A stretch of 64,000 nucleotides of DNA from an uncultured Eubacterium sp. (GTDB lineage: Bacteria > Bacillota > Clostridia > Oscillospirales > Acutalibacteraceae), in NCBI GenBank assembly GCA_905233545.1, contig CAJOEV010000002.1, positions 1-64,000 on the forward strand, in the 5' to 3' direction. Both the position numbers and the translations under genes were made by a program. Below, piece after piece: positions 48,495 through 56,741 of the stretch (the first letter of the stretch is position 1; each line of letters opens with the position of its first letter). A model generated the notes under the pieces. The model saw nothing but the letters and a program-made list of their open reading frames with translations. It ran no database searches and had not been told where the DNA came from.

Positions 48495-49717
48495 TGAGCA
48501 GCAAAACAACAACCATCGGCTTTTCGGGTGACGTTTCCTTCAGCGCGTTCTTTAAAGACGGCTATAAAAACGAAAATCTTCTTGCACCCGAAATCAAAGG
48601 CTTTTTTGAGGGCAACGATGCAAACATAATCAATCAGGAAAGCCCGATAACAGCGTGCAGAATAACCAACAAAAAAAGACTTTCCCACAGAAGTGACGTT
48701 GATGTTATTCCTTTCTTCCAGAACACAATTCCGAATGTTGTTCTTTCGCTTGCAAACAACCATATGCTTGACTACGGAAGAATCGGCGTTATCGACAGCT
48801 GTGAAAATCTTGAAGAATACAAATGCCCCTATATCGGAATAGGAAGAAACAGGGACGAGGCATCAAGATATATTATTGTCGGCGAAGATATTAAAGTCGG
48901 CGTTATCTCGATTGAATACAAAAAATTTAGACCCCATGATTTTAAGTGGGCAGCTCCTTTCTGCGAGGTTGACCTTGATATTCTTGATGAAAGAATCAGG
49001 ACAATGAAGCAAAAGGAAAAGGTTGACTGGGTGGTTGTTGTTTACCACGGCGGAGAAGAATTTTTGAACTGTCCGCTTCCGTTCAACAAAAAACTGCTTC
49101 ACAAGATTGCAAATCTCGGTGCGGACGCAATTGTTTCGCATCATCCCCATGTTGTTCAGGGATATGAATACTATAAGGGCAAACCCATATTCTATTCACT
49201 CGGCAATTTCATTTTCGACACAACTTATCAGAGAGCTCAGGAGGGCACAACCGAGGGTATGCTCGTTAAGCTCACCTTCACCGATAAGGAAATCAAATGG
49301 GAAAATCTGCCCATACATATTGACAGGGAAACCATGACAATCAAAGCAGGCGAAAAGAATCCGTATTTTGTTGACCTTGCTTCAATTAACTATTCTGCAA
49401 ACTGGACCTATCAGTGCGTAAGAAAGAAGGAAGCGCTTGAAAGGGCAACCGAGCTCAGAGAAAGAGAAACCGAGGAAATGGCAAATGCCAAGGCTGCCGA
49501 GAATGAGCGTATAATCGGTATTCAGAAGAAATATGATGACTATGATGAAGAGGACGAGGGCGAAGGAACAGTTCTTCCCCCTGCAGCAAAAAAAACCTCT
49601 TTCAAAAAGAAGCTCAGAAAAGCTCTCGGCGCAGTGAAGAACAAAAAGAAAAGAACCTACCGCAGAGGAAGATTCCTTTATAAAACATTGTATAGAGGAA
49701 GACAAATAAAAGCCTAA
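48491..49717 (+). CDS. CapA-like (poly-gamma-glutamate capsule) family metallophosphatase with coiled-coil/basic C-terminal tail
   Basis: 'GFSGDVSFSA', 'LSLANNHMLDYG', 'ADAIVSHHPHVVQGYEYYKGKPIFYSLGNFIFD'; overlaps the upstream ATP-grasp gene. Confidence 0.87.
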   Translation: MMSSKTTTIGFSGDVSFSAFFKDGYKNENLLAPEIKGFFEGNDANIINQESPITACRITNKKRLSHRSDVDVIPFFQNTIPNVVLSLANNHMLDYGRIGVIDSCENLEEYKCPYIGIGRNRDEASRYIIVGEDIKVGVISIEYKKFRPHDFKWAAPFCEVDLDILDERIRTMKQKEKVDWVVVVYHGGEEFLNCPLPFNKKLLHKIANLGADAIVSHHPHVVQGYEYYKGKPIFYSLGNFIFDTTYQRAQEGTTEGMLVKLTFTDKEIKWENLPIHIDRETMTIKAGEKNPYFVDLASINYSANWTYQCVRKKEALERATELRERETEEMANAKAAENERIIGIQKKYDDYDEEDEGEGTVLPPAAKKTSFKKKLRKALGAVKNKKKRTYRRGRFLYKTLYRGRQIKA

Positions 49718-49732
49718 CACCTAACACCTAAA

Positions 49733-49768
49733 AAGACTGCCTTGCAAATGCAAAGCAGTCTTTTTATA
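49733..49768. terminator. Bidirectional terminator between capA-like gene and pnp
   Basis: aagactgccttgcaaatgcaaagcagtcttttt. Confidence 0.75.
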
Positions 49769-49779
49769 TACATATTATA

Positions 49780-51993
49780 TTAGTCTTTTTTATTGTTTCT
49801 GTGGTGATGATGATTATGACCTCTGCCGTCTCTCTTGGGCTTGCGGTTTTCCTCTTCATCAAGGTCGTTTTCGGGAGTCATTCCCTCAAGCTCGATGAGC
49901 GCGTCCCTTCTTGAAAGATTAATTCTGCCCTGGTCGTCGATTTCAATGCACTTAACAATGATTGAATCGCCGATGTTTACAACATCCTCAACCTTTTCGG
50001 TTCTCTTAACATCAAGGCGTGAAACGTGAACAAGTCCTTCCTTGCCGGGAGCAATCTCAACGAATGCACCGAAGCTCATAATTCTTGTTACAACACCGTT
50101 GTAGAATGCGCCAACCTCGGGGTCGGTTGCGATAAGACGAACAACCTCAGCAGCGCCGTTGCACTTTTCTGCATCAAGACCTGAGATGTAAACTCTTCCG
50201 TCCTCTTCGATATTGATTTTGCATTCATATTCTTCCTGAATTTCCTGAATAACCTTTCCGCCCTTGCCGATAACATCGCCGATTTTATCGGGATTGATGG
50301 TGAGTGTAACCATCTTGGGAGCGTAGGGTGAAAGCTCTGCTCTGGGCTCGCTGATAACGGGAAGCATAATCTCGTCGAGGATGTAGTTTCTTGCCTTGTG
50401 AGTTTTTGCAAAAGCCTCTTTTATGATATCGAAGGTAAGACCGTGAACTTTAAGGTCCATCTGAATTGCAGTGATACCGTTCTTTGTTCCTGCAACCTTG
50501 AAGTCCATATCTCCGTAGAAATCTTCAAGTCCCTGGATATCAACCATTGTCATAAAGTCGCCGTATACGCCTTCATCACCTGTGATAAGTCCGCAGCTGA
50601 TACCTGCAACGGGAGCCTTTATCGGAACACCTGCAGCCATAAGAGCAAGTGTTGAACCGCAGATTGAGCCCTGTGAGGTTGAGCCGTTTGATGAAAGAAC
50701 TTCGGATACAACTCTTATTGCATACGGGAAATCATCAATGCTCGGAATAACGGGAAGGAGCGCCTTTTCAGCAAGTGCGCCGTGACCGATTTCTCTTCTT
50801 CCGGGACCTCTTGAAGGCTTTGTTTCGCCAACGGAGTATGAGGGGAAGTTATAGTGGTGGATATATCTCTTTTCAGTCTGTTCATCAAGACCGTCAAGCA
50901 TCTGAGCGTCGTTCATAGGACCGAGTGTTGCAACAGAAAGAACCTGGGTCTGACCTCTTGTAAACATACCCGAGCCGTGAACTCTTGCAAGAAGGTCAAT
51001 CTCTGCGTTAAGAGGACGGATATCGTCGATTCCGCGTCCGTCAACTCTCTTGTGCTCGTCCTTGAGCCAAGCGCGGACAATGTGCTTCTGAACAAGATAC
51101 ATAATCTCGTCAATCTTTGCGGTGTTTTCTTCAAAACGCTCGTCAAACTTCTCGTGAACTGCTTCGTAAATCGGAAGAAGCGCAGCATCACGGACATTTT
51201 TATCATCTGTGTCGAGTGCTTTTTTAACATCTTCCATGCAGAATTCTTCAATTTCTGCCATAATCTCTGCGTCGGGGTCGGAGGATTCATATTCAAACTT
51301 CGGTTTGCCGACTTCGGCAACAATGCCGTTTATGAATTCAACAATCTTCTTGTTTTCGTTGTGAGCAGCTTCGATTGCTTTGAGCATTGTGTCGTCGTCA
51401 ACTTCGTTTGCGCCTGCTTCAATCATGGCAACAAGGTCGGCTGTTGAAGCAACTGTTAAAACAAGGTCACTCTTTGCTCTCTGCTCAAGGTCGGGGTTGA
51501 TAACGATTTCGCCGTCAACAAGACCAACGTTAACGCCAGAAATCGGTCCGTCCCACGGGATGTCGGAAATTGCAATTGCAGCGGAAACGCCTATCATTGC
51601 GGTAACCTCGGGTGAACAATCGGGGTCAACGCTCATAACGGTTGCAACAACCGAGCAGTCGTTTCTTAAATCCTTGGGGAAGAGGGGACGAATCGGACGG
51701 TCAATACAACGTGATGTTAATATTGCCTTTTCACTGGGTCTGCTCTCTCTTCTCTGGAATGAGCCGGGAATTCTTCCGACTGAATACATTTTCTCTTCGT
51801 AGTCAACTGAAAGCGGGAAGAAGTCAACGCCCTCTCTGGGTTTAGCGGATGCGGTAACATTGCAAAGAACCTCTGTTTCGCCGTAGCGTGCGAGAATAGA
51901 AGCGTTTGCAAGACCAGCCATCTTGCCTGTTTCAAGAGTGAGTTTTCTGCCTGCAAGTTCAGTTTCCCAAACTTTAAAATTCTTGAAAAACAT
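49780..51993 (-). CDS. pnp: Polyribonucleotide nucleotidyltransferase (PNPase) with His-rich C-terminal tail
   Basis: RNase PH domains, KH 'GDVIGKGGKVIQEIQEEYECKINIEEDG', S1 domain; tail GRGHNHHHHRNNKKD. Confidence 0.97.
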   Translation of the reverse strand: MFFKNFKVWETELAGRKLTLETGKMAGLANASILARYGETEVLCNVTASAKPREGVDFFPLSVDYEEKMYSVGRIPGSFQRRESRPSEKAILTSRCIDRPIRPLFPKDLRNDCSVVATVMSVDPDCSPEVTAMIGVSAAIAISDIPWDGPISGVNVGLVDGEIVINPDLEQRAKSDLVLTVASTADLVAMIEAGANEVDDDTMLKAIEAAHNENKKIVEFINGIVAEVGKPKFEYESSDPDAEIMAEIEEFCMEDVKKALDTDDKNVRDAALLPIYEAVHEKFDERFEENTAKIDEIMYLVQKHIVRAWLKDEHKRVDGRGIDDIRPLNAEIDLLARVHGSGMFTRGQTQVLSVATLGPMNDAQMLDGLDEQTEKRYIHHYNFPSYSVGETKPSRGPGRREIGHGALAEKALLPVIPSIDDFPYAIRVVSEVLSSNGSTSQGSICGSTLALMAAGVPIKAPVAGISCGLITGDEGVYGDFMTMVDIQGLEDFYGDMDFKVAGTKNGITAIQMDLKVHGLTFDIIKEAFAKTHKARNYILDEIMLPVISEPRAELSPYAPKMVTLTINPDKIGDVIGKGGKVIQEIQEEYECKINIEEDGRVYISGLDAEKCNGAAEVVRLIATDPEVGAFYNGVVTRIMSFGAFVEIAPGKEGLVHVSRLDVKRTEKVEDVVNIGDSIIVKCIEIDDQGRINLSRRDALIELEGMTPENDLDEEENRKPKRDGRGHNHHHHRNNKKD

Positions 51994-52033
51994 TTTAATT
52001 ACCTCTCAATTAATCAAATAAAATTTTTATCTT

Positions 52034-52111
52034 AAAGGAGGGCAATAGTAATAAATTCAATGCACTTTTTCAAAATGCACTCAATTTACTACTATTGAAT
52101 GCTCCTCCTTT
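52034..52111 (-). promoter_or_regulatory. Long hairpin in the rpsO-pnp intergenic leader
   Basis: AAAGGAGG...AATAGTAATAAATT...TGCA paired with TGCA...AATTTACTACTATT...CCTCCTTT; about 30-bp imperfect stem. Confidence 0.75.
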
Positions 52112-52166
52112 ATGAACAAATAAAGCAACGAAGCAGACGGCACAAAATGTGTCGTCTGCCGTTTTT

Positions 52167-52487
52167 TTACTCTTCAGCTTCTGCCTTAACTTCGATTTCA
52201 GCGTCAGCAGTGTTTCTTTCGATTGTGTTACGGATGCCGAGCTTTGCGATAAGCTGACGGTATTCGTTAACGTCGTTCTTATAGATATAAGAAAGAAGAT
52301 TTCTTCTGTGACCAACCATCTTAAGAAGTCCGCGGCGTGAGTGATGGTCCTTCTTGTGAACCTTAAGGTGCTCGGTGAGTTCGTTGATCCTGTAAGTTAA
52401 AACAGCAACCTGAACCTGAGCTGAGCCTGTGTCACCCTCGTGAATAGCATATTCCTTGATGATTTCCTGCTTTTTCTCTTGAGTCAT
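52167..52487 (-). CDS. rpsO: 30S ribosomal protein S15 with acidic C-terminal extension
   Basis: '[59 protein letters not shown]'; start near MTQEKK. Confidence 0.96.
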   Translation of the reverse strand: MTQEKKQEIIKEYAIHEGDTGSAQVQVAVLTYRINELTEHLKVHKKDHHSRRGLLKMVGHRRNLLSYIYKNDVNEYRQLIAKLGIRNTIERNTADAEIEVKAEAEE

Positions 52488-52674
52488 TTTCATTTCCACC
52501 TTTCATAATATTTGCCTTTGCGAACAACACAGAAGCGGGAAGGTGACCCCCGAAACCGAGTAATTCGTTTACAGCGTTAGGAATTATAACATATAAATTA
52601 TTATTTGTAAAGCATTATTTTTTAAAGAGCATATATTGTGGTTTAATTTTATTTTAAGCACATTATAAAATATA

Positions 52675-52702
52675 TTGACAAATGACGAAAGTATGATATA
52701 AT
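52675..52702 (+). promoter_or_regulatory. Putative sigma-A promoter of the rplU operon
   Basis: TTGACA (52675-52680), 16-nt spacer, TATAAT (52697-52702). Confidence 0.75.
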
Positions 52703-52718
52703 CATTAAGCCGCATATT

Positions 52719-52820
52719 ATAGGCAAACAAAGTTATGTCAGCATTTTGTTGTCCGAGCGCAGCGAGAAACCAACAACTCGGAACTCGGGGCTTGCAACTT
52801 GCAACCGGACATACGCCTAT
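52719..52820 (+). promoter_or_regulatory. L21 leader-like structured 5' UTR
   Basis: Nested pairing ATAGGC/GCCTAT and GTTATGTC/GGACATAC upstream of rplU. Confidence 0.65.
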
Positions 52821-52852
52821 CGTAGCGAGTCTTATGAAAGGTAGCAAATACT

Positions 52853-53161
52853 ATGTACGCAGTTATTGAAACAGGCGGAAAGCAGTACAAGGTTTCAGAA
52901 GGCGATGTTCTCTACATCGAAAAGCTCGGTGTTGATGAAAGCGCTGAGGTAACTTTCGACAAGGTTCTTGCAGTAAGCACCGACAAGGGCTTCAAAGTTG
53001 GCAAGGATTGCGAAAAGGCTTCCGTTAACGCAAAGGTTCTTAAGAACGGCAAGGGCAAGAAAATCACTGTTTTCACATACAAGCCGAAGAAGAACGAAAA
53101 GCGCAAGATGGGTCATCGTCAGCCTTACACAAAGGTTGAGATTACATCAATCAAAGCATAA
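52853..53161 (+). CDS. rplU: 50S ribosomal protein L21
   Basis: [25 protein letters not shown]...[21 protein letters not shown]. Confidence 0.97.
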   Translation: MYAVIETGGKQYKVSEGDVLYIEKLGVDESAEVTFDKVLAVSTDKGFKVGKDCEKASVNAKVLKNGKGKKITVFTYKPKKNEKRKMGHRQPYTKVEITSIKA

Positions 53162-53475
53162 TGATAAGAATTAATTTTTTAAAGAGCGGTGATTTGCTTA
53201 AAGGCTTCGAATGCAAGGGACATTCAATGAGCGCCCCGAGCGGAAGCGACATCATCTGTGCATTTGTTTCAAGTGCTTGCTATATGACGGCAAACACGGT
53301 AACCGAGATAATCGGCCTTGAAGCGCAAACGGCAGTTGATGACGGATATATGAGGCTTGAAATCACAGGCTCGGCTGATTCGGCTCAGGATATCTTAAAC
53401 GGAATGAAGCTCCACTTAACCGAGCTTGAAAAAGATTATCCCGAGAACATAAAAGTGATTATAACGGAGGTGTAA
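53161..53475 (+). CDS. prp: Ribosomal-processing cysteine protease Prp
   Basis: Located between rplU and rpmA; conserved 'GHS...[14 protein letters not shown]' His/Cys motif. Confidence 0.92.
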   Translation: MIRINFLKSGDLLKGFECKGHSMSAPSGSDIICAFVSSACYMTANTVTEIIGLEAQTAVDDGYMRLEITGSADSAQDILNGMKLHLTELEKDYPENIKVIITEV

Positions 53476-53477
53476 GA

Positions 53478-53762
53478 ATGCTCAAGTTAAACATACAGCT
53501 TTTTGCTCATAAAAAAGGTATGGGTTCAACAAAGAACGGCAGAGATTCCGAATCCAAGAGACTCGGCGCTAAGAGAGCAGACGGTCAGTTCGTTCTCGCA
53601 GGCAACATTCTCTATCGCCAGAGAGGAACTCACATTCATCCGGGCAACAATGTTGGCATTGGCTCTGATGACACACTCTTTGCTCTTATCGACGGAACAG
53701 TTCGTTTCGAAAGAATGGGCAAGGGCAGAAAAAAGGTTTCTGTTTACCCTGTTGAACAGTAA
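53478..53762 (+). CDS. rpmA: 50S ribosomal protein L27 with Prp-cleavable N-terminal extension
   Basis: [33 protein letters not shown]. Confidence 0.97.
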   Translation: MLKLNIQLFAHKKGMGSTKNGRDSESKRLGAKRADGQFVLAGNILYRQRGTHIHPGNNVGIGSDDTLFALIDGTVRFERMGKGRKKVSVYPVEQ

Positions 53763-53773
53763 AAAGTATTCTC

Positions 53774-53808
53774 TGAGAGGTTGTGAAAACAGCCTCTTAT
53801 TTTTTTTT
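53774..53808 (+). terminator. Terminator of the rplU-prp-rpmA operon
   Basis: gagaggttgtgaaaacagcctcttatttttttt. Confidence 0.7.
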
Positions 53809-53835
53809 GACATTTGAATAGTCCTATGTTATATT
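53807..53835 (+). promoter_or_regulatory. Putative sigma-A promoter
   Basis: TTGACA (53807-53812), 17-nt spacer, TATATT (53830-53835). Confidence 0.7.
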
Positions 53836-53868
53836 TATACTATAGTATAATTTGAAAGGATGAGTATA

Positions 53869-55320
53869 ATGACAAAAAAGGTTTTTAAGAAAATATCGGC
53901 ATTAGTTTTGGCTATGGCAATAGTTTTAACAATGTTTGGCGCTGCAACAAGCGTTTATGCTGCAAAAGAGCCGGAATTTACCAGGTTTTCTTATGGCGAA
54001 TTAATCCCCAAAGGCAATGTCTCAATCGAAAAAAGCGTCCAGAAGCCCAAGGCAACATCTATAACAAAGCTTGTTGCAAAAAAAGGCGGCTTTTATATTA
54101 AATGGAAAAAGCAAACGAAGAATTGTTCGGGATATATTATTGATATTGCAGAGAATAAAAGCTTCACTAAAAATGAAGAAGCATTTCAGGCAGAGGGATA
54201 TAACAACTACTGGGGAACGATTACCGAACTGAAACAGGAAACCAGGTATTATGTTCGTGTTTGTTCATACAGATATTATAAAGGCGAGTACTATTTCAGC
54301 AATTGGTCGGGCGTTAAGAGCGTTGTAACCAAGGGGCCAAATATAAAAAAGCCGAGCATACCTTCATATTATGAAATTATAAAGCTTCATTACGGCATTG
54401 GTTTCTTCTGGGATTCCAGTGACGGATATACAACGGGTTGTCAGATGCAGCTTGCAACCGACAATAACTTCAAAAAGAACCTTACAAGTGATTTCAATAA
54501 AGGCTCAGGAGGAAATGTAGGATACTACAGCCTTAAGCACAACAAAAAATACTATGTGAGACTTCGTGCTTACAGAAAATATAACGGTAAAAACTACTAC
54601 TCTCCATGGACAAAAACAAAGAGCATTACGGTTAAAAGTATCGGCAAGCCCAAGGGAACAACAGTTTCAACTCTGAGTTCAAAAAACACCACAATAACAG
54701 CAAAGTGGAAAAAGCAGACAAACAAGACCGACGGATACCAGATTCAGTACGCTACAAACAGTTCGTTTACATCGAATGTTAAAAAGAAAACCGTTTCCGG
54801 TAAATCGAAAACATCCGTTACGGTTAAAGGATTAAAAGAATATAAGAAATACTATGTTCGTGTCCGCACTTACAATGAGGACTTTTACGGATATAAAGCG
54901 TATTCTTCCTGGTCCAAGGCAAAGACTGTAACAACCAAAGGAAGTGTGTTAAGGAATCCAACCCCAACAAGCATAACTAATGTGGATGATGACTATGCAG
55001 GCGCATATTTCGACATTTATTTTAAGAAAGTGAAAAACTGTACGGGCTATCAGCTTCAGTATTCGCTTTATTCGGATTTCAGAACGGATGACAGCACAGT
55101 AACCGTTTCCTGCGCGCATAATGACGATTGGTCTCATGATTCAGACGGTTGGAACTGGCATTTATACGATGAGCCGTATGTTGGCAACGGATTCAGCGAC
55201 GACCCCATTGCCGACCTTGAATATGACAAAACATACTATTTCAGAATGAGGACATTCAGCGATGTCGGCGGCAAAAGATACTACAGCGACTGGTCTGCGG
55301 TAAAATCGGGAACAACCTAA
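53869..55320 (+). CDS. Secreted protein with four fibronectin III-like repeats
   Basis: ATG 53869 at good spacing from gaaagga; signal peptide; repeated 'KxxxGYxIxxAxxxxF...LKxxxxYYVRxRxYR...YSxWSxxKxVTTKG'. Confidence 0.85.
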   Translation: MTKKVFKKISALVLAMAIVLTMFGAATSVYAAKEPEFTRFSYGELIPKGNVSIEKSVQKPKATSITKLVAKKGGFYIKWKKQTKNCSGYIIDIAENKSFTKNEEAFQAEGYNNYWGTITELKQETRYYVRVCSYRYYKGEYYFSNWSGVKSVVTKGPNIKKPSIPSYYEIIKLHYGIGFFWDSSDGYTTGCQMQLATDNNFKKNLTSDFNKGSGGNVGYYSLKHNKKYYVRLRAYRKYNGKNYYSPWTKTKSITVKSIGKPKGTTVSTLSSKNTTITAKWKKQTNKTDGYQIQYATNSSFTSNVKKKTVSGKSKTSVTVKGLKEYKKYYVRVRTYNEDFYGYKAYSSWSKAKTVTTKGSVLRNPTPTSITNVDDDYAGAYFDIYFKKVKNCTGYQLQYSLYSDFRTDDSTVTVSCAHNDDWSHDSDGWNWHLYDEPYVGNGFSDDPIADLEYDKTYYFRMRTFSDVGGKRYYSDWSAVKSGTT

Positions 55321-55344
55321 AATATTAATATTAAATATAAGCAT

Positions 55345-55375
55345 TCTGCCTCGCAATGCGGGGCAGAAATTTTTT
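55345..55375 (+). terminator. Rho-independent terminator
   Basis: ttctgcctcgcaatgcggggcagaaatttttt. Confidence 0.8.
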
Positions 55376-55417
55376 GAAAAAATCTATTGACAAACAAAAA
55401 GAGTTGTGATATGTTCT

Positions 55418-55444
55418 AAGTGTACTAATCGTATTAATACACTT
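55418..55444. promoter_or_regulatory. Palindromic operator of the GntR-ABC operon
   Basis: AAGTGTACTAATCGTATTAATACACTT, 11 of 13 half-site positions symmetric; just downstream of TTGACA-17-TATGTT. Confidence 0.7.
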
Positions 55445-55474
55445 GTGCACAGTGAATACGAAAGGAGCGATTAT

Positions 55475-55849
55475 ATGATTTCTGTAAATTATCGCGACCC
55501 CCGTCCGCTTTACGAGCAGATAAAAGAGAGCATAATCAAGCTGATTATGACAAAATCGCTCGCTGAAAACGAGCAGCTTCCCTCTGTTCGTGAGCTTGCG
55601 GTTGAACTTGCGATAAACTCAAACACAATTCAGCGCGCCTACAGGGAGCTTGAAAACGAGGGTTATATCTATAAGATAACGGGAAAGGGAACCTTCGTTT
55701 CGCCCCAGGAGCATTTTCGCCCGAATACCGACGAGCTTTATAAAAGCTTCAGGGAAGCGGCATCAAAGCTTCTTTTTGCGGGTGAAAGCGCCGATGCGCT
55801 GAAAAATGAAATTGAAAAGCTTGAAAAGGAGGTAAAACAGGATGATTGA
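55475..55849 (+). CDS. GntR (YtrA-type) transcriptional regulator
   Basis: 'DPRPLYEQIKESIIKLIMTKSLAENEQLPSVRELAVELAINSNTIQRAYRELENEGYIY'; start moved to 55475 (RBS aaaggag). Confidence 0.92.
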   Translation: MISVNYRDPRPLYEQIKESIIKLIMTKSLAENEQLPSVRELAVELAINSNTIQRAYRELENEGYIYKITGKGTFVSPQEHFRPNTDELYKSFREAASKLLFAGESADALKNEIEKLEKEVKQDD

Positions 55850-56741
55850 AATTAAAAATGTTGTAAAATCCTTCGGTGATTTCAATGCGCTCGACGGCGT
55901 TAATATGAATATTAACAACGGCAGCATCTACGGTCTTGTCGGTCCCAACGGAGCAGGCAAAACAACACTGATGAACACCCTTTGCGGAATATATAAAGCC
56001 GCAGACGGTGAGATAACCGTTGACGGAATTCCTGTTTATGAAAACAACGATATCAAAAAGAGAATTGTTTATATTTCCGACGATGTTTTCTATTTTCACA
56101 ATTCAACAACAATAAGCCTTAAAAACTTTTATAAAGGAATATACAGCGATTTCGATGAGGAAAAATTCATTGAATATGAAAAATATTTTCCGAGCATAAA
56201 GCAGAATATGAACGTGCGCCGACTTTCAAAGGGAATGAAAAAGCAGGTGGCATTCTGGATTGCAATTTGCTGTAATCCCGATATTCTTGTTCTTGATGAG
56301 CCCGTTGACGGACTCGACCCGATGATGCGCCATCAGATTTGGGGACTCATCATAAATGAGGTTGCAGACAGGGAGATGACGGTTTTAATCTCTTCCCACA
56401 ACCTTCGTGAGCTTGAGGATGTCTGCGACACCGTCGGTATTATGAATAAGGGCAGGGTTTTCATTGAATCCTCGCTTGATGAACTTAAAACTCAGCTTTC
56501 AAAAATTCAGGTTTCGTTTGAAAACGAGATTGATACCGCGGATATCGGCATAAACATTCTCAAAGAGAAAAAGGTCGGCAGAGTATATGAGCTCATTGTC
56601 GGCGGAGACAAAACGGAAGTAATAAATAAAATCAATGAATTCAATCCTTTATTTGTTGAGGCGCTGCCCTTGACTCTCGAGGAAATATTTATCTATGAAA
56701 TGGGGGAAGTTGACGATGAAATCAAACAAATCCTTATTTAA
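55842..56741 (+). CDS. ABC transporter ATP-binding protein
   Basis: Walker A GPNGAGKTT, signature-like RLSKGMKKQ, Walker B ILVLDEPVDGLDP. Confidence 0.95.
   Translation: MIEIKNVVKSFGDFNALDGVNMNINNGSIYGLVGPNGAGKTTLMNTLCGIYKAADGEITVDGIPVYENNDIKKRIVYISDDVFYFHNSTTISLKNFYKGIYSDFDEEKFIEYEKYFPSIKQNMNVRRLSKGMKKQVAFWIAICCNPDILVLDEPVDGLDPMMRHQIWGLIINEVADREMTVLISSHNLRELEDVCDTVGIMNKGRVFIESSLDELKTQLSKIQVSFENEIDTADIGINILKEKKVGRVYELIVGGDKTEVINKINEFNPLFVEALPLTLEEIFIYEMGEVDDEIKQILI

Noticed and set aside
50854-51447. 197-aa plus-strand ORF inside pnp
   Set aside because: Antisense to pnp with the unusual composition typical of a shadow ORF.
55406-55474. Upstream GTG start of the GntR regulator
   Set aside because: It overlaps the promoter/operator; ATG 55475 has an RBS and matches the family N-terminus.
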